The translations under genes were made by a program, and so were the position numbers. This document shows, piece after piece, positions 38,141-46,326 of a DNA stretch of 51,753 bases. Location: positions 1 to 51,753 of the forward strand of contig NZ_BLAY01000060.1 in the NCBI RefSeq assembly GCF_020521235.1. Reading direction: 5' to 3'. Under the pieces are notes generated by a model. That model made no database searches. It had not been told where the DNA came from and saw nothing but the letters and a program-made list of their open reading frames with translations. The stretch comes from Microseira wollei NIES-4236 (GTDB lineage: Bacteria; Cyanobacteriota; Cyanobacteriia; Cyanobacteriales; Aerosakkonemataceae). The number at the start of each line of letters is the position of its first letter. Within the stretch, counting starts at the first letter, position 1.

Positions 38141-38944
38141 ATGTCTCAAAGTCCTCTCCGCCCTATGAGTGTCGGGAACGTCGTCAGTGCTGGACTGGTG
38201 CTGTACCGCTCGAATTTCAAAAGTTATTTTGTCCAATCTATATTTGCTCATCTGTGGATTTTGCTACCTATTTATGGGTGGGCAAAGTATTCGGCAATTT
38301 CTGGGTTAATTTCGCGCTTGGCTTTTAAAGAATTGATTAGCAAACCTGAAAGCGTTAGTCATGCAAGGGAAACGATAAATCCGCGCATGTGGTCGTTTCT
38401 AGGTGTTGGTTTTGGCATCGCGCTTCGACTGTTTGGGCTTTACATAGCAATTTATGTAGCAATATTCCTGGCTTTCTTGATTCCCGTTCTCATTTTGGGA
38501 CAACAAACAGGCGCTATCCTTGGTGCGATCGCGGCTATAGTCTTATTCATAGTTGGGATAGTTATGATTATTCGTTTTTACTCTCGCTGGTCAATCGCTG
38601 AAGTACCCCTAGCCGTGGAAGAGAATATTAGAGGAGGAGGTCAAAGTATTGATAGAAGTTGGGAGTTGACTGAAGGGGCAGTAGGAAGAATACAATACAT
38701 TGTTGTTGTGGCATTCTTGGTAACGTTGCCGATTCAGATGGTAACTGGATATATCCCATCTATTTTCCAGTTGCGTTTTGAGCAGAATACCCCAGAATAT
38801 TGGATTGTTTATTTTATTAATTTGGCTTTTAGTTTATTGGGTGGGACAGTTGTGATGCCTTTTTGGCAAGCGATTAAAGCTGTTATGTATTACGACCTTC
38901 GCAGCCGTCGCGAAGGGCTGGATTTGCAGATGCGCGATCGCTAA
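38141..38944 (+). CDS. Multi-pass membrane protein, DUF975/YciC-like
   Basis: A 267-residue protein with about six membrane helices, e.g. SIFAHLWILLPIYGWAKYSA, LFGLYIAIYVAIFLAFLIPV, AIAAIVLFIVGIVMIIRFYS and YIVVVAFLVTLPIQMVTGYI. The pattern of a basic SP-rich start, then YSRWSIAEVPLAVEEN and SIDRSWELTEG, recalls the DUF975/glycerophosphodiester-phosphodiesterase membrane-domain group. The assignment is tentative. It is followed 41 bp later by the RDD gene on the same strand and is divergent from the SpoIIM-like gene, so it belongs to the same membrane cluster. Confidence 0.75.
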   Translation: MSQSPLRPMSVGNVVSAGLVLYRSNFKSYFVQSIFAHLWILLPIYGWAKYSAISGLISRLAFKELISKPESVSHARETINPRMWSFLGVGFGIALRLFGLYIAIYVAIFLAFLIPVLILGQQTGAILGAIAAIVLFIVGIVMIIRFYSRWSIAEVPLAVEENIRGGGQSIDRSWELTEGAVGRIQYIVVVAFLVTLPIQMVTGYIPSIFQLRFEQNTPEYWIVYFINLAFSLLGGTVVMPFWQAIKAVMYYDLRSRREGLDLQMRDR

Positions 38945-38985
38945 ATCTATTCAGTTACCCATCAAAACACAAATTATCGAATTTT

Positions 38986-39762
38986 ATGCGCTTTTTTAAT
39001 CGAGTTACACTCCAAACACCAGAAAGTGTAGAACTAGAATTTACTCTGGCGGGAATAGGTAATCGCGCCTTAGCACTGCTGCTCGATTATATTGCTTTGG
39101 GTTTAAGCATCCTTTTGTTTTGGATTGCTTGGGGAATTTTCACTGTTGGGATCGCGGATGCGTTTCCCAATCAACCAAAAATATTACTTTGGTTATTTGC
39201 GATCGCTATCTTAATTAACTTTTTTATCTATGTTGGTTACTTTGTCTTTTTTGAGGTAATGTGGCAGGGACAAACCCCCGGAAAACGCTGGGCTAAAATT
39301 CGCGTGATTCGCGACGATGGACGGCGAATTGGTATTCAACAAGCGACGTTGCGAGCATTACTGCGTCCAGTGGATGACCTACTATTTATAGGCGCATTTT
39401 TAATTTTCTTAAATCGTCGGGAAAAGCGACTGGGAGATTTAGTCGCGGGAACGATTGTAGTGCAAGAAGAATTTCAAGTCGCCCCTGCCAATTTTCCCAT
39501 TTCCGAATCTGCCCAACAACTCGCTCAAAAATTGCCAGAAATGACTAATTTATCCCAGCTATTACCCGATGACTTTGCGACTATTCGCGAGTATTTACGG
39601 CGTCGCAATGCCATGTTACCCACAGCTAAATCCGAATTGAGTTTAGAACTAACTCGCCAAGTTAGAAGTATTATTGACTCGCCACCTCTACCATCGGGCG
39701 TAACGCCGGATGTGTTTCTAGAAGCGGTGTATCTTGCCTACCAGCAGCGATCTTTAAACTAA
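38986..39762 (+). CDS. RDD-family membrane protein
   Basis: A 258-residue RDD protein. The conserved core is ELEFTLAGIGNRALALLLDYIA (the Arg and two Asp that name the family lie in its first helix), QTPGKRWAKIRVIRDDGRRI between helices, and NRREKRLGDLVAGTIVVQEE after the last. There are four membrane helices and a soluble C-terminal helical tail of about 90 residues. RDD genes are paired with SpoIIM-like and MoxR/DUF58 genes across bacteria. Some RDD proteins have been linked to ion exchange, but this is not established for cyanobacteria. Confidence 0.93.
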   Translation: MRFFNRVTLQTPESVELEFTLAGIGNRALALLLDYIALGLSILLFWIAWGIFTVGIADAFPNQPKILLWLFAIAILINFFIYVGYFVFFEVMWQGQTPGKRWAKIRVIRDDGRRIGIQQATLRALLRPVDDLLFIGAFLIFLNRREKRLGDLVAGTIVVQEEFQVAPANFPISESAQQLAQKLPEMTNLSQLLPDDFATIREYLRRRNAMLPTAKSELSLELTRQVRSIIDSPPLPSGVTPDVFLEAVYLAYQQRSLN

Positions 39763-39822
39763 TGTCAAAATAGCAGCAACTTAACAGTCCACCATAAAAG
39801 GTTGGGGACGAGGAGTATAGAG

Positions 39823-40458
39823 ATGGCATATAGGGATTTCAAGAGCCTCAATTTAGCATTGGCATCCTTTAAGCTCACCTTGGTTAATACCCCCAATTTA
39901 TTTGCAGCAATTCCTAGAATTGAACCCACAAATTTATTATCAGAATTCCTCAATCGCTATCAGTTGCTGGCCACCAACATTGGCACTGAAAAAGCAAAAT
40001 CAGAGCTAATAATTGCCCCAATTTTATTAGACGTTTACTCGCGCTATGGTGGACAGGTTAGCTACTTTTCTGGCAACACATTGACAGTCGATGTCGAACA
40101 AGGACTTAACGGCGAATGTGATTTTATCCTATCGGCTTCATCTAACCAAATTGAAATCTCAACCCCAATTGTGACCGTTGTTGAAGCCAAAGACGACAAT
40201 ATTAAAACTGGATTAGGACAGTGTACAGCCCAACTGGTAGGCGCACAGCGCTTTAACAATAGACAGGGAATAACGCTACCTGTATATGGAGCTGTCACAA
40301 CCGGAACTAACTGGAAATTCCTGCGACTTTCCTCATCCGTTCTAGAAATTGATTTGAGCGACTACTTTGTCTTGCCTCAACTAAACCAAGTACTAGGAAT
40401 TCTCAACTATCCCTTTCAACAATATTTCTCTTTGCCATCGCGATCGCCAGAACGCTGA
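39823..40458 (+). CDS. Putative PD-(D/E)XK-fold protein
   Basis: A 211-residue soluble protein from ATG 39823 (MAYRDFKSLNLALASF). The central region has GECDFILSAS, then PIVTVVEAKDDNIKTGLGQC and TAQLVGAQRF. An Asp before a strand ending E-A-K, with a following Gln, matches the PD-(D/E)XK nuclease pattern D...ExK...Q. A full family name escapes me; I have a sense of similar single-domain cyanobacterial proteins. It lies after the RDD gene but is more likely an independent gene, with a palindromic hairpin overlapping its stop. Confidence 0.7.
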   Translation: MAYRDFKSLNLALASFKLTLVNTPNLFAAIPRIEPTNLLSEFLNRYQLLATNIGTEKAKSELIIAPILLDVYSRYGGQVSYFSGNTLTVDVEQGLNGECDFILSASSNQIEISTPIVTVVEAKDDNIKTGLGQCTAQLVGAQRFNNRQGITLPVYGAVTTGTNWKFLRLSSSVLEIDLSDYFVLPQLNQVLGILNYPFQQYFSLPSRSPER

Positions 40459-40471
40459 GTGCGTTCTGGCG
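40445..40471. terminator. Bidirectional hairpin between convergent genes
   Basis: An 11-bp perfect stem CGCCAGAACGC / GCGTTCTGGCG with a 5-nt loop that includes the stop of the PD-(D/E)XK-like gene. It lies 10 bp from the stop of the convergent reductase gene, so it may terminate both. Confidence 0.65.
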
Positions 40472-40480
40472 ACCAACCTA

Positions 40481-41614
40481 CTAGCCTTTAAAACCGGGAA
40501 GTAAACTGGCACTCAGTCGTTTTATCCCATAGGTTGCTACGTCTGAATAACGCTGTTTACCGCAGAGGATTTGAGCCATAATTTGGCTAGCAACAGGTTG
40601 TTTGACGCCGACTTTGTAACCAACTTTAGGCATACGGAAGAAAACAGCTGCTAAGCGTTGCGCCCATACCATATCTGCACCCCATTCTTCGTTAATAATT
40701 TGGGTGTATTGTTCGAGGGCGTCTAAATCGCCGCCAATGGCGCGGTCGATTGCTTCCGCTGCTTTCACGCCGCTCAAGATAGAAGGACGAACGCCTTCTG
40801 CGGTAAACGGATCGACCATGCAGGCGGCTTCCCCAGCTAATACGGCGTTTTGGGTATGGAGTTTTTGATTGCCATTCCACAAGCAAATAGGATGGGTGAA
40901 AAGCTTGCTGGTGGCGCCGTTTAAGCCAAACTGGGTGGCGTAGTTAGTCAAAACGCCGTTAGAGTCTTGCAGTTCCCCGCCTTGGAACGTTCCGGCGCCG
41001 ATAGAATAGCCGTCTGCTTTGGGGAAGTTCCAAATATAGCCGTTTTTGAGGATGCCAAACTCGAAGTTGATCTTGGCATCGGTGCCATTGGCTGTGGGGG
41101 TTTGTGCTTCTAAACCACCCGCGAGTCGGCTTTTACGGTCTTTGAAACCGAGCCATTTTGCCATTGGGCCTTTTGCTCCATCGGCGGCGATCAGGTAGCG
41201 ACCTTCAACCGGACCGTTGGGGGTGAGTACTTGCCAGACTTCGCTCTTAAACTGAATCCCGCTAACTTCCGTATTTTCTCGCAGTTCGGCTCCTTGTTTC
41301 TGTGCCTGCTCGATCAAAAAATGGTCAAATACATCCCGCCGTACCATCCAAATCGGTTCCAGCTTGCTCAGCTGTATATCTACGGGATCTTCCATATTCC
41401 AGGTGTAGCGAATTGCATTCACCTTCAGGGAAATTGCTGGGTTAAAGTCAAAATCAAACCACTCGGCGATTGCGGGCGATACCCCACCCCCACATGGTTT
41501 GTACCGTGGCAGGCTTTCTTTTTCCACCACTAAAACCGAGCGCCCTCGCTTTGCTAAATGATACGCTGCGGCTCCACCTGCAGCGCCAGCACCGACAATA
41601 ATGCAGTCAAACAT
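40481..41614 (-). CDS. Geranylgeranyl reductase-family FAD enzyme
   Basis: A 377-residue flavoprotein. The FAD Rossmann motif is CIIVGAGAAGGAAAYHLAKR at residues 4-23. ESLPRYKPCGGGVSP near 33-47 is the geranylgeranyl reductase signature. YLIAADGAKGPMAKWLG and AVLAGEAACMVDPFTAEGVR are the two other FAD-contact blocks. The family saturates geranylgeranyl chains for chlorophyll phytol, tocopherol or archaeal lipids. True ChlP is usually about 400 residues, and this shorter form may be a paralogue with another isoprenoid substrate. It follows frr-pyrH on the same strand at a distance. Confidence 0.9.
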   Translation of the reverse strand: MFDCIIVGAGAAGGAAAYHLAKRGRSVLVVEKESLPRYKPCGGGVSPAIAEWFDFDFNPAISLKVNAIRYTWNMEDPVDIQLSKLEPIWMVRRDVFDHFLIEQAQKQGAELRENTEVSGIQFKSEVWQVLTPNGPVEGRYLIAADGAKGPMAKWLGFKDRKSRLAGGLEAQTPTANGTDAKINFEFGILKNGYIWNFPKADGYSIGAGTFQGGELQDSNGVLTNYATQFGLNGATSKLFTHPICLWNGNQKLHTQNAVLAGEAACMVDPFTAEGVRPSILSGVKAAEAIDRAIGGDLDALEQYTQIINEEWGADMVWAQRLAAVFFRMPKVGYKVGVKQPVASQIMAQILCGKQRYSDVATYGIKRLSASLLPGFKG

Positions 41615-41674
41615 ATCGCTGAAATTTTGCTCCTGAATAAAAAAGGGGTTTAGATTTTGACAAAAAAGGGTTAT

Positions 41675-41799
41675 GACTTACGCTCATATTCACGGTTTCT
41701 CCGCAAAATCCTTGGGAAAGGCAACCAGAGATATGCCTCCGGCACGCACTCGCGTTCGACGGTCGAAACCGGGTTTCTGGCCTCCTTTGAGCGTAAGTC
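41675..41799. mobile_element. 125-bp MITE-like element with GACTTACGCTCA ends
   Basis: GACTTACGCTCA (41675-41686) and TGAGCGTAAGTC (41788-41799) are perfect 12-bp terminal inverted repeats. The interior includes GCCTCCGGCACGC and an AAACCGGGTTTCT palindrome shared with the element at 5874. No coding. GACTTACGC-type ends are common on cyanobacterial IS elements, so it may be mobilised by one. Confidence 0.75.
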
Positions 41800-42007
41800 C
41801 TGAGGGTGTTACCCTAGCAGCCGATTGCTTTAACAACTCATTGGTAACTCCTTTATACCTCATTTGTCATCTTTATTTCTTTGATATTGGCGTTTCCGTA
41901 ATTTTCGCTACTCAAATTTTCCCCAGAAATTTACACAAGTAAGTTTACCCAGCATACAATTCATTAGTTACACGGTATGCAAATTTTTTGTGTAGGTAAT
42001 AGGATTA
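41800..42007. other. Intergenic, no gene seen
   Basis: AT-rich sequence between the inverted-repeat element and the small gene at 42008. It probably holds that gene's promoter. I see no strong hairpin or repeat. Confidence 0.5.
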
Positions 42008-42253
42008 TTGATGAAGTTTTGGTTAACTTACGACCGGAACGATTTATTTTTTTACCCATGCGAGCCTTGCCTTATGATTTGGGAAGTTTGCATTCGCTAC
42101 GCCAACGGCACCGAACGGATCGTTCGCTCTTACCAAAGTCGGGAAATTGCGATCAAGTATGTAGATGCGATCTATCAAATCCTGGGTTATCCACTCCACT
42201 GTGCTTACATTGTTCGCCCAAAACATTTTGTCCAGCCAGCGAGTGCCTTTTAG
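42008..42253 (+). CDS. Small hypothetical protein
   Basis: Up to 81 residues, or 59 if translation starts at the internal ATG 42074 (MIWEVCIRYANGTERIVRSY). The stretch from there to HCAYIVRPKHF has regular protein character, with alternating strands and the helix SREIAIKYVDAIYQIL, suggesting a small alpha/beta fold. The N-terminal 22 residues (MMKFWLTYDRNDLFFYPCEP) are less convincing. I do not recognise a family. It is convergent with frr, and a short tandem repeat lies after its stop. Confidence 0.6.
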   Translation: MMKFWLTYDRNDLFFYPCEPCLMIWEVCIRYANGTERIVRSYQSREIAIKYVDAIYQILGYPLHCAYIVRPKHFVQPASAF

Positions 42254-42267
42254 GGTTGTCCGCGAGA

Positions 42268-42329
42268 ACGGCGAAGACAGCGCCTACTACGAACTGGAAC
42301 GGAACGGCGAAGACAGCGCCTACTACGAA
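42268..42329. repeat. Short tandem repeat, two 26-bp copies
   Basis: CGGCGAAGACAGCGCCTACT with ACGAAC occurs twice, spaced by 10 bp (TGGAACGGAA). It lies in the 117-bp gap before frr. Confidence 0.8.
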
Positions 42330-42370
42330 CGGCAATCCCTTTGAGGCTAATCGCTGGTGCATCGGTTACT

Positions 42371-42919
42371 TTATACCGTGGTGATGTCTTTTTCTTTTTC
42401 GGCTAACAGTTCATCAATTTTGGCGATGTACTTGTCGGTCAGTTTTTGAATTTTATCTTGCATGTTCCGCGCTTCATCTTCAGAAACTTCGCTGCTTTTT
42501 TCCTGCTTGCGGATGTTGTCTACGGTGTCGCGGCGGATATTGCGAATCGAAACTTTTCCTTCTTCGGCATACTTAGCAGCTACTTTGACTAATTCTTTGC
42601 GGCGTTCGCTGGTAAGGGGAGGAATATTCAACCGAATCACCGAACCGTCGTTACTAGGAGTTAAGCCGATATCCGACATGGAAATGGCTTTTTCGATTAA
42701 GTTCAAACTGCTGCGGTCGTAGGGTTGAATTGCAATCGTACTCGCATCCGGGGTATTGATGTTGGCTAGAGATTTGAGAGGTGTTGGACTCCCGTAGTAT
42801 TCTACCATTACCCGGTCGAGGAGTGCGGCATTGGCTCTACCCGTGCGGATAGAATTAAACGAGCGTTGAGTAGACTCAATCGCTTTTTGCATATGACTTT
42901 CAGCATCAGCTAACTTCAC
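42371..42919 (-). CDS. frr: Ribosome recycling factor
   Basis: A 182-residue RRF starting at GTG (42917-42919). A strong GGAGG lies 5 nt upstream, and the longer upstream frame is simply pyrH in another register. Family blocks: [57 protein letters not shown] and VRRDT-like sequence ([14 protein letters not shown]). With EF-G it splits post-termination ribosomes. It overlaps the 3' end of pyrH by 14 nt, the classic pyrH-frr arrangement, so translation is coupled. Confidence 0.96.
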   Translation of the reverse strand: MKLADAESHMQKAIESTQRSFNSIRTGRANAALLDRVMVEYYGSPTPLKSLANINTPDASTIAIQPYDRSSLNLIEKAISMSDIGLTPSNDGSVIRLNIPPLTSERRKELVKVAAKYAEEGKVSIRNIRRDTVDNIRKQEKSSEVSEDEARNMQDKIQKLTDKYIAKIDELLAEKEKDITTV

Positions 42920-43634
42920 AAAAACCTCCGACAATTGTTCCCACAGGTTCTCCCATGACTGCGCGATGGATATTGCCGCGAACTCCCAGGTCAAACACCA
43001 TAATTGGGATGTTGTTCTCTCTACATAGAGCGATCGCAGTCCCATCCATCACTCGCAGATCGTTAACCAAAACGTGACCGTAGGTCAAGCTTTGGTAGCG
43101 TTTGGCATCTGGATTCACGTGGGGATCGCTATCGTAAACCCCATCTACTTTTGTGGCTTTAAAAATCACATCGGCGTTAATTTCAGCCGCTCTCAGCGCC
43201 GCCGTTGTATCGGTGGTAAAGAAAGGATTTCCCGATCCAGCGCCAAAAATTACCACTCGTCCTTTTTCCAGGTGACGAATGGCGCGACGCCGGATGTATG
43301 GTTCTGCGACTTCCTGCATGGCGATCGCGGTTTGCACGCGCGTCGGCACGCCGATTTGTTCCAACCCATCCTGCAACGTCATGGCATTCATTACCGTTGC
43401 GATCATGCCGATATAGTCTGCCGTTGCGCGATCCATCCCTGCTGACGCGGCTTTGACGCCGCGAAAGATGTTACCCCCACCAACAACGATAGCGATTTGA
43501 ACGCCGCTGTTGATCACTTCTGCCACTTCCTGAGCGATTTCTTGAACCACCGCCGGATCGATTCCGTAGCCAAGGTTACCCATTAAGGCTTCACCGCTCA
43601 GCTTTAGCAATACCCGCCGGTATGCTATCCCCAT
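42906..43634 (-). CDS. pyrH: UMP kinase
   Basis: A 242-residue uridylate kinase that phosphorylates UMP to UDP in pyrimidine synthesis. Blocks: [20 protein letters not shown] at the start, [26 protein letters not shown]-like sequence ([20 protein letters not shown]) and [14 protein letters not shown]. Hexameric and allosterically regulated in bacteria. A GGAGGT ribosome binding site stands before ATG 43634. It is followed by frr with a 14-nt overlap. Upstream, on the same strand, lies a decayed transposon, so the promoter must be in the roughly 110 bp between. Confidence 0.96.
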   Translation of the reverse strand: MGIAYRRVLLKLSGEALMGNLGYGIDPAVVQEIAQEVAEVINSGVQIAIVVGGGNIFRGVKAASAGMDRATADYIGMIATVMNAMTLQDGLEQIGVPTRVQTAIAMQEVAEPYIRRRAIRHLEKGRVVIFGAGSGNPFFTTDTTAALRAAEINADVIFKATKVDGVYDSDPHVNPDAKRYQSLTYGHVLVNDLRVMDGTAIALCRENNIPIMVFDLGVRGNIHRAVMGEPVGTIVGGFCEVS

Positions 43635-43743
43635 CTAGACCTCCGCCAGAATATTCCCACCACAATAATTATTGTTTATCAAGTCAAACAATCTCCAACC
43701 TAAGATAGCAGTACAGGGGGCAGATGTGCAACTTTTAAGCTAA

Positions 43744-44794
43744 TCAAAACGCCCAAACGTGATTAACTATAGCATCCGTCAATTCTGACAAATCAGAAAG
43801 CACGATATAATCATGGGTTACGGTAAAGGCAGTTGCCTGCTTTGCACGCAATAAAATATTACGTGCGCCCTTGACATCACGGGGGATACGAATCCCACAA
43901 TCTGGGCATTTGAACACTTTTACGCCACCAAGCTTGTGGTGAATGTAGCCACAGTTTCCGCCTTTTTTTTACCTCTATGATTCGTTGCACAGAACAACAA
44001 TCACGCCTTTTATTGCTTTATTTTTGGCTCAAAGTTTTATTAAAAATATCAACAGTTTAGTCGCGTAATTGTTGTTAATTATGCGGGGTTTTTCCGAATT
44101 ATTTTGGCTCGCCATCTGACTTTATTCAAAAGTAGGAAGAAAAATCCATGTAGTATTTTACCAAAAAATTAGTGTTTTTGTTGTGCAAATATTTGCTCAT
44201 ATTTTGGATTCTTTCTCTGATTCGACCAGCAGCAATCGTGATCTTTCTCCCCTGTCGGCAAGAAACCTTGGTAGAACGGCTAATTAGTTTGTCAAGGTGT
44301 CTACACTGCTTTTGAATGCGTCCGATGTCTCCCTTGGCAATACCACGTTGCATTTTTGTAATTAACTCAAGTTGCTAGTGATCTCTCTGGGAGCGGCTAA
44401 TGGCTAATGGCTAATGGCGAGATTGGTAAAAATCCAAGATTAGCAAGCTGGCAATTAGCAAGCTGGCAACGCGCTTGTTTATAACTAGCAACTTGCGTTA
44501 ATTACCAGGCTTGAACTGTATTGTTTGGCTGGTGGCTGATGCCGATTTAAACTTGGCAATCCCTCCATATTTTTTGCCGCTGCGGAAGGCATCGTCAGCT
44601 GCAAAACAAGCTGCTTGCCGTTACAGTACTGAGCCAGCCAGCACTTCTGTGACCTTGTGCAGTTCGGGGCTAGGATATAGCCTGATTTTCTGCACACTGT
44701 TGGGTTGAGGTTTTGTCGAGAGCGATTTTGAGTGACGGGTTTTCTTTTTGTAAGTCTTCTTTGATTTGTTTTGAGTATTTTTATTGATAGGCAT
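43744..44794 (-). pseudogene. tnpB relic, several fragments
   Basis: Three pieces in order. N-terminal part: MPINKNTQNKSKKTYKKKTR from 44794, KIRLYPSPELHKV, stop at 44621-44623, then onward AFRSGKKYGGIAKFK and SQTIQFKPGN. Middle: 44353-44126, IAKGDIGRIQKQCRHLDKLI and RIRERIQNMSKYLHNK. C-terminal: about 43970-43744, NCGYIHHKLGGVKVFKCPDC, RIPRDVKGARNILLRA. The last piece is shifted at an 8-A homopolymer (43963-43970). These correspond to the TnpB N-terminal, helical and zinc-ribbon/RuvC-III regions. The gene starts overlapping the end of an iscB relic (44781). It is dead, and STRR heptamers (44398-44420) have invaded it. Confidence 0.85.
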
Positions 44795-45178
44795 AACCGT
44801 CGCTCCTATGAATAAACGAACAATATTTATAACTAATCCCTGCTACCCGACCTGTAGCCGTTGCGCTCTCGAAACTACCTGTTGCGAGGGCATTGAACCC
44901 GACCCACATAAGAGCCAATTTTTTTGCCCTTGGTGACAACAGCTTTAACTATATCGCCTGTTTTAAAACCAAAGTGTTTCTTGGTATTTGAGCGATGTCG
45001 AATTGGAAAACCAAAAGCATTTGTTCCCCACAGACGATTGCCATTCCCTGTCGCTTTGATAATCAAAGGGTTTGACACCAAAATTTTTGCATCAGGGGTT
45101 GAGGCTCCTACATTTGCAGCATCTAGCCAATGAGTTTTTTGCAAATTTTGACGACAACGGTTGAAACAAACACAAACA
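44781..45178 (-). pseudogene. iscB C-terminal relic
   Basis: From about 45165 the frame reads FNRCRQNLQKTHWLDAANVG, matching FNRMRFELPKAHWIDAACVG of the intact IscB (RuvC-III with His and Asp). It continues GFPIRHRSNTKKHFGFKTGD and SYVGRV. A frameshift near 44900 then moves reading to ATGSFESATATGRVAGISYK, YCSFIHRSDGYAYQ and a stop at 44781-44783. That is the usual IscB C terminus. The N-terminal RuvC-I, bridge and HNH parts are missing. It differs from the intact IscB enough to be a separate lineage. Confidence 0.85.
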
Positions 45179-45489
45179 TGAGTTTTAATCTCCCTTGCGG
45201 GGTAATGTGAACAGGGCTAACGCCCCGCTTCGCTAACGACAATGTTCAGAATCGGTACTTTCTTCAACACACTGGCTTAACCCTTGTACACCTGTTTAAT
45301 GCTGAAGTTCTAGCAGCTCAAACTGGTTCATGCATTCGTAGGTAGGAATTTTAACGCTTGTTCCTACCGTGACAAAGTAAGTCTTAGTCTGGTGATGTGG
45401 GCAGGCTGCAATATTCGAGCTATGCCAAGAATGTTTTTTTTACCAGCCCCCGCATTTATGCGTGGGGTTCATGACCTATTGCCACGTCT
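45179..45489 (-). mobile_element. Left flank of the decayed iscB-tnpB element
   Basis: No gene. On the minus strand it begins with the hairpin CCCCACGCATAAATGCGGGG (plus-strand 45449-45468), a form typical of IS200/IS605 subterminal palindromes. It then runs 300 bp into the iscB relic. A short palindrome (about 45203-45215, CGGGGTAATG... region) and TCCTACC/GGTAGGA pair near 45341-45368 are seen. It may preserve part of an omega-RNA, but pieces are probably deleted. Confidence 0.5.
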
Positions 45490-46038
45490 TCAGGGTCGCC
45501 ATTTGATTAAAGAGCAACCGACGGGTTCGGTAAAGGATGGGTTGATTGGTTCTCCTTTGAGCAATTGAGCGATCGCATTGCGTAAATAAGCCATCTCCAC
45601 CAATTCCGGTGCTTGAGGACGATCGTTAATACTGCCGCAGTAACGCAGCACGCCTTTATCGTCTAACAGGAATGCCTGGGGTGTCACCGTCGCACCAAAG
45701 CTCTTCGCCACATCCTGAGTTGGATCTCGCAAGTAGGGAAAGTTGAGTTGATACTCGTCCCCGAAGCAAAGCATGTTGTCAAAGCTATCTTCGGGATACA
45801 AGCTAGCATCGTTGGCGTTGATGCCGATCAAGGTAAACCCTTCGCTCTCAAAATCCGCCTGAATTTGTTTGAGATGGTCGATACACCCGTTAACGTAAGG
45901 GCAGTGATTGCACATGAAAATAACGCCAACCCCTCGGTACTTTTCCAGATAGCGAGCCAGGTGGTGAACTGCTCGATCGATTCCCGGCAGTTCAAAATCG
46001 GGAGCGTAGCTGCCAATGGTTGTGCCGGTTTTTTCCAT
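45490..46038 (-). CDS. Thioredoxin-like (AhpC/TSA) protein
   Basis: A 182-residue protein from ATG 46038 (MEKTGTTIGSYAPDFELPGI). Upstream in-frame codons are translated heptamer repeats and are excluded. The redox motif is VIFMCNHCPYVNGCIDHLKQ near residues 39-58, a CxxC in the position of peroxiredoxin/TlpA-type thioredoxins. FGATVTPQAFLLDDKGVLRY contains the cis-Pro. No signal peptide, so cytosolic. It likely reduces thiols or peroxides; the substrate is unknown. It is divergent from the alpha/beta hydrolase gene. Confidence 0.9.
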   Translation of the reverse strand: MEKTGTTIGSYAPDFELPGIDRAVHHLARYLEKYRGVGVIFMCNHCPYVNGCIDHLKQIQADFESEGFTLIGINANDASLYPEDSFDNMLCFGDEYQLNFPYLRDPTQDVAKSFGATVTPQAFLLDDKGVLRYCGSINDRPQAPELVEMAYLRNAIAQLLKGEPINPSFTEPVGCSLIKWRP

Positions 46039-46045
46039 ATCAGGG

Positions 46046-46098
46046 AGATTTTTGATTTGAGATTTGAGATTTGAGATTTGAGATTTTGGATTTAACAA
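46046..46098. repeat. Heptamer array GATTTGA upstream of the thioredoxin-like gene
   Basis: GATTTGA-type heptamers repeat about five times (46051-46086) immediately upstream of the ribosome binding region. If the ATG at 46098 were used, they would be read as SQISNLKSQIKN. Confidence 0.8.
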
Positions 46099-46326
46099 TT
46101 GAATTTTAATCGGTTATCTGCCGTTTGGTCGGTTTTTCCAGATAGGAGTTTGCACCAGCCTCTGCAAAAATCACCAAGTCATTATCTCGATCCTGACATA
46201 ATTTTGACCCAGGCTGCACGGGTAGCGGAAAAACCATCACAGCCCACATTCCATAATCTATAAAGAATTGTAACAATAATAGATGGCACGCTGCCATAGG
46301 CAATCGCACCATTCATTCCCACTCCG

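Noticed and set aside
46106-46312. Minus-strand 68-codon frame between the thioredoxin-like and hydrolase genes
   Set aside because: Occupies the divergent promoter region and shows no family resemblance or ribosome binding site.
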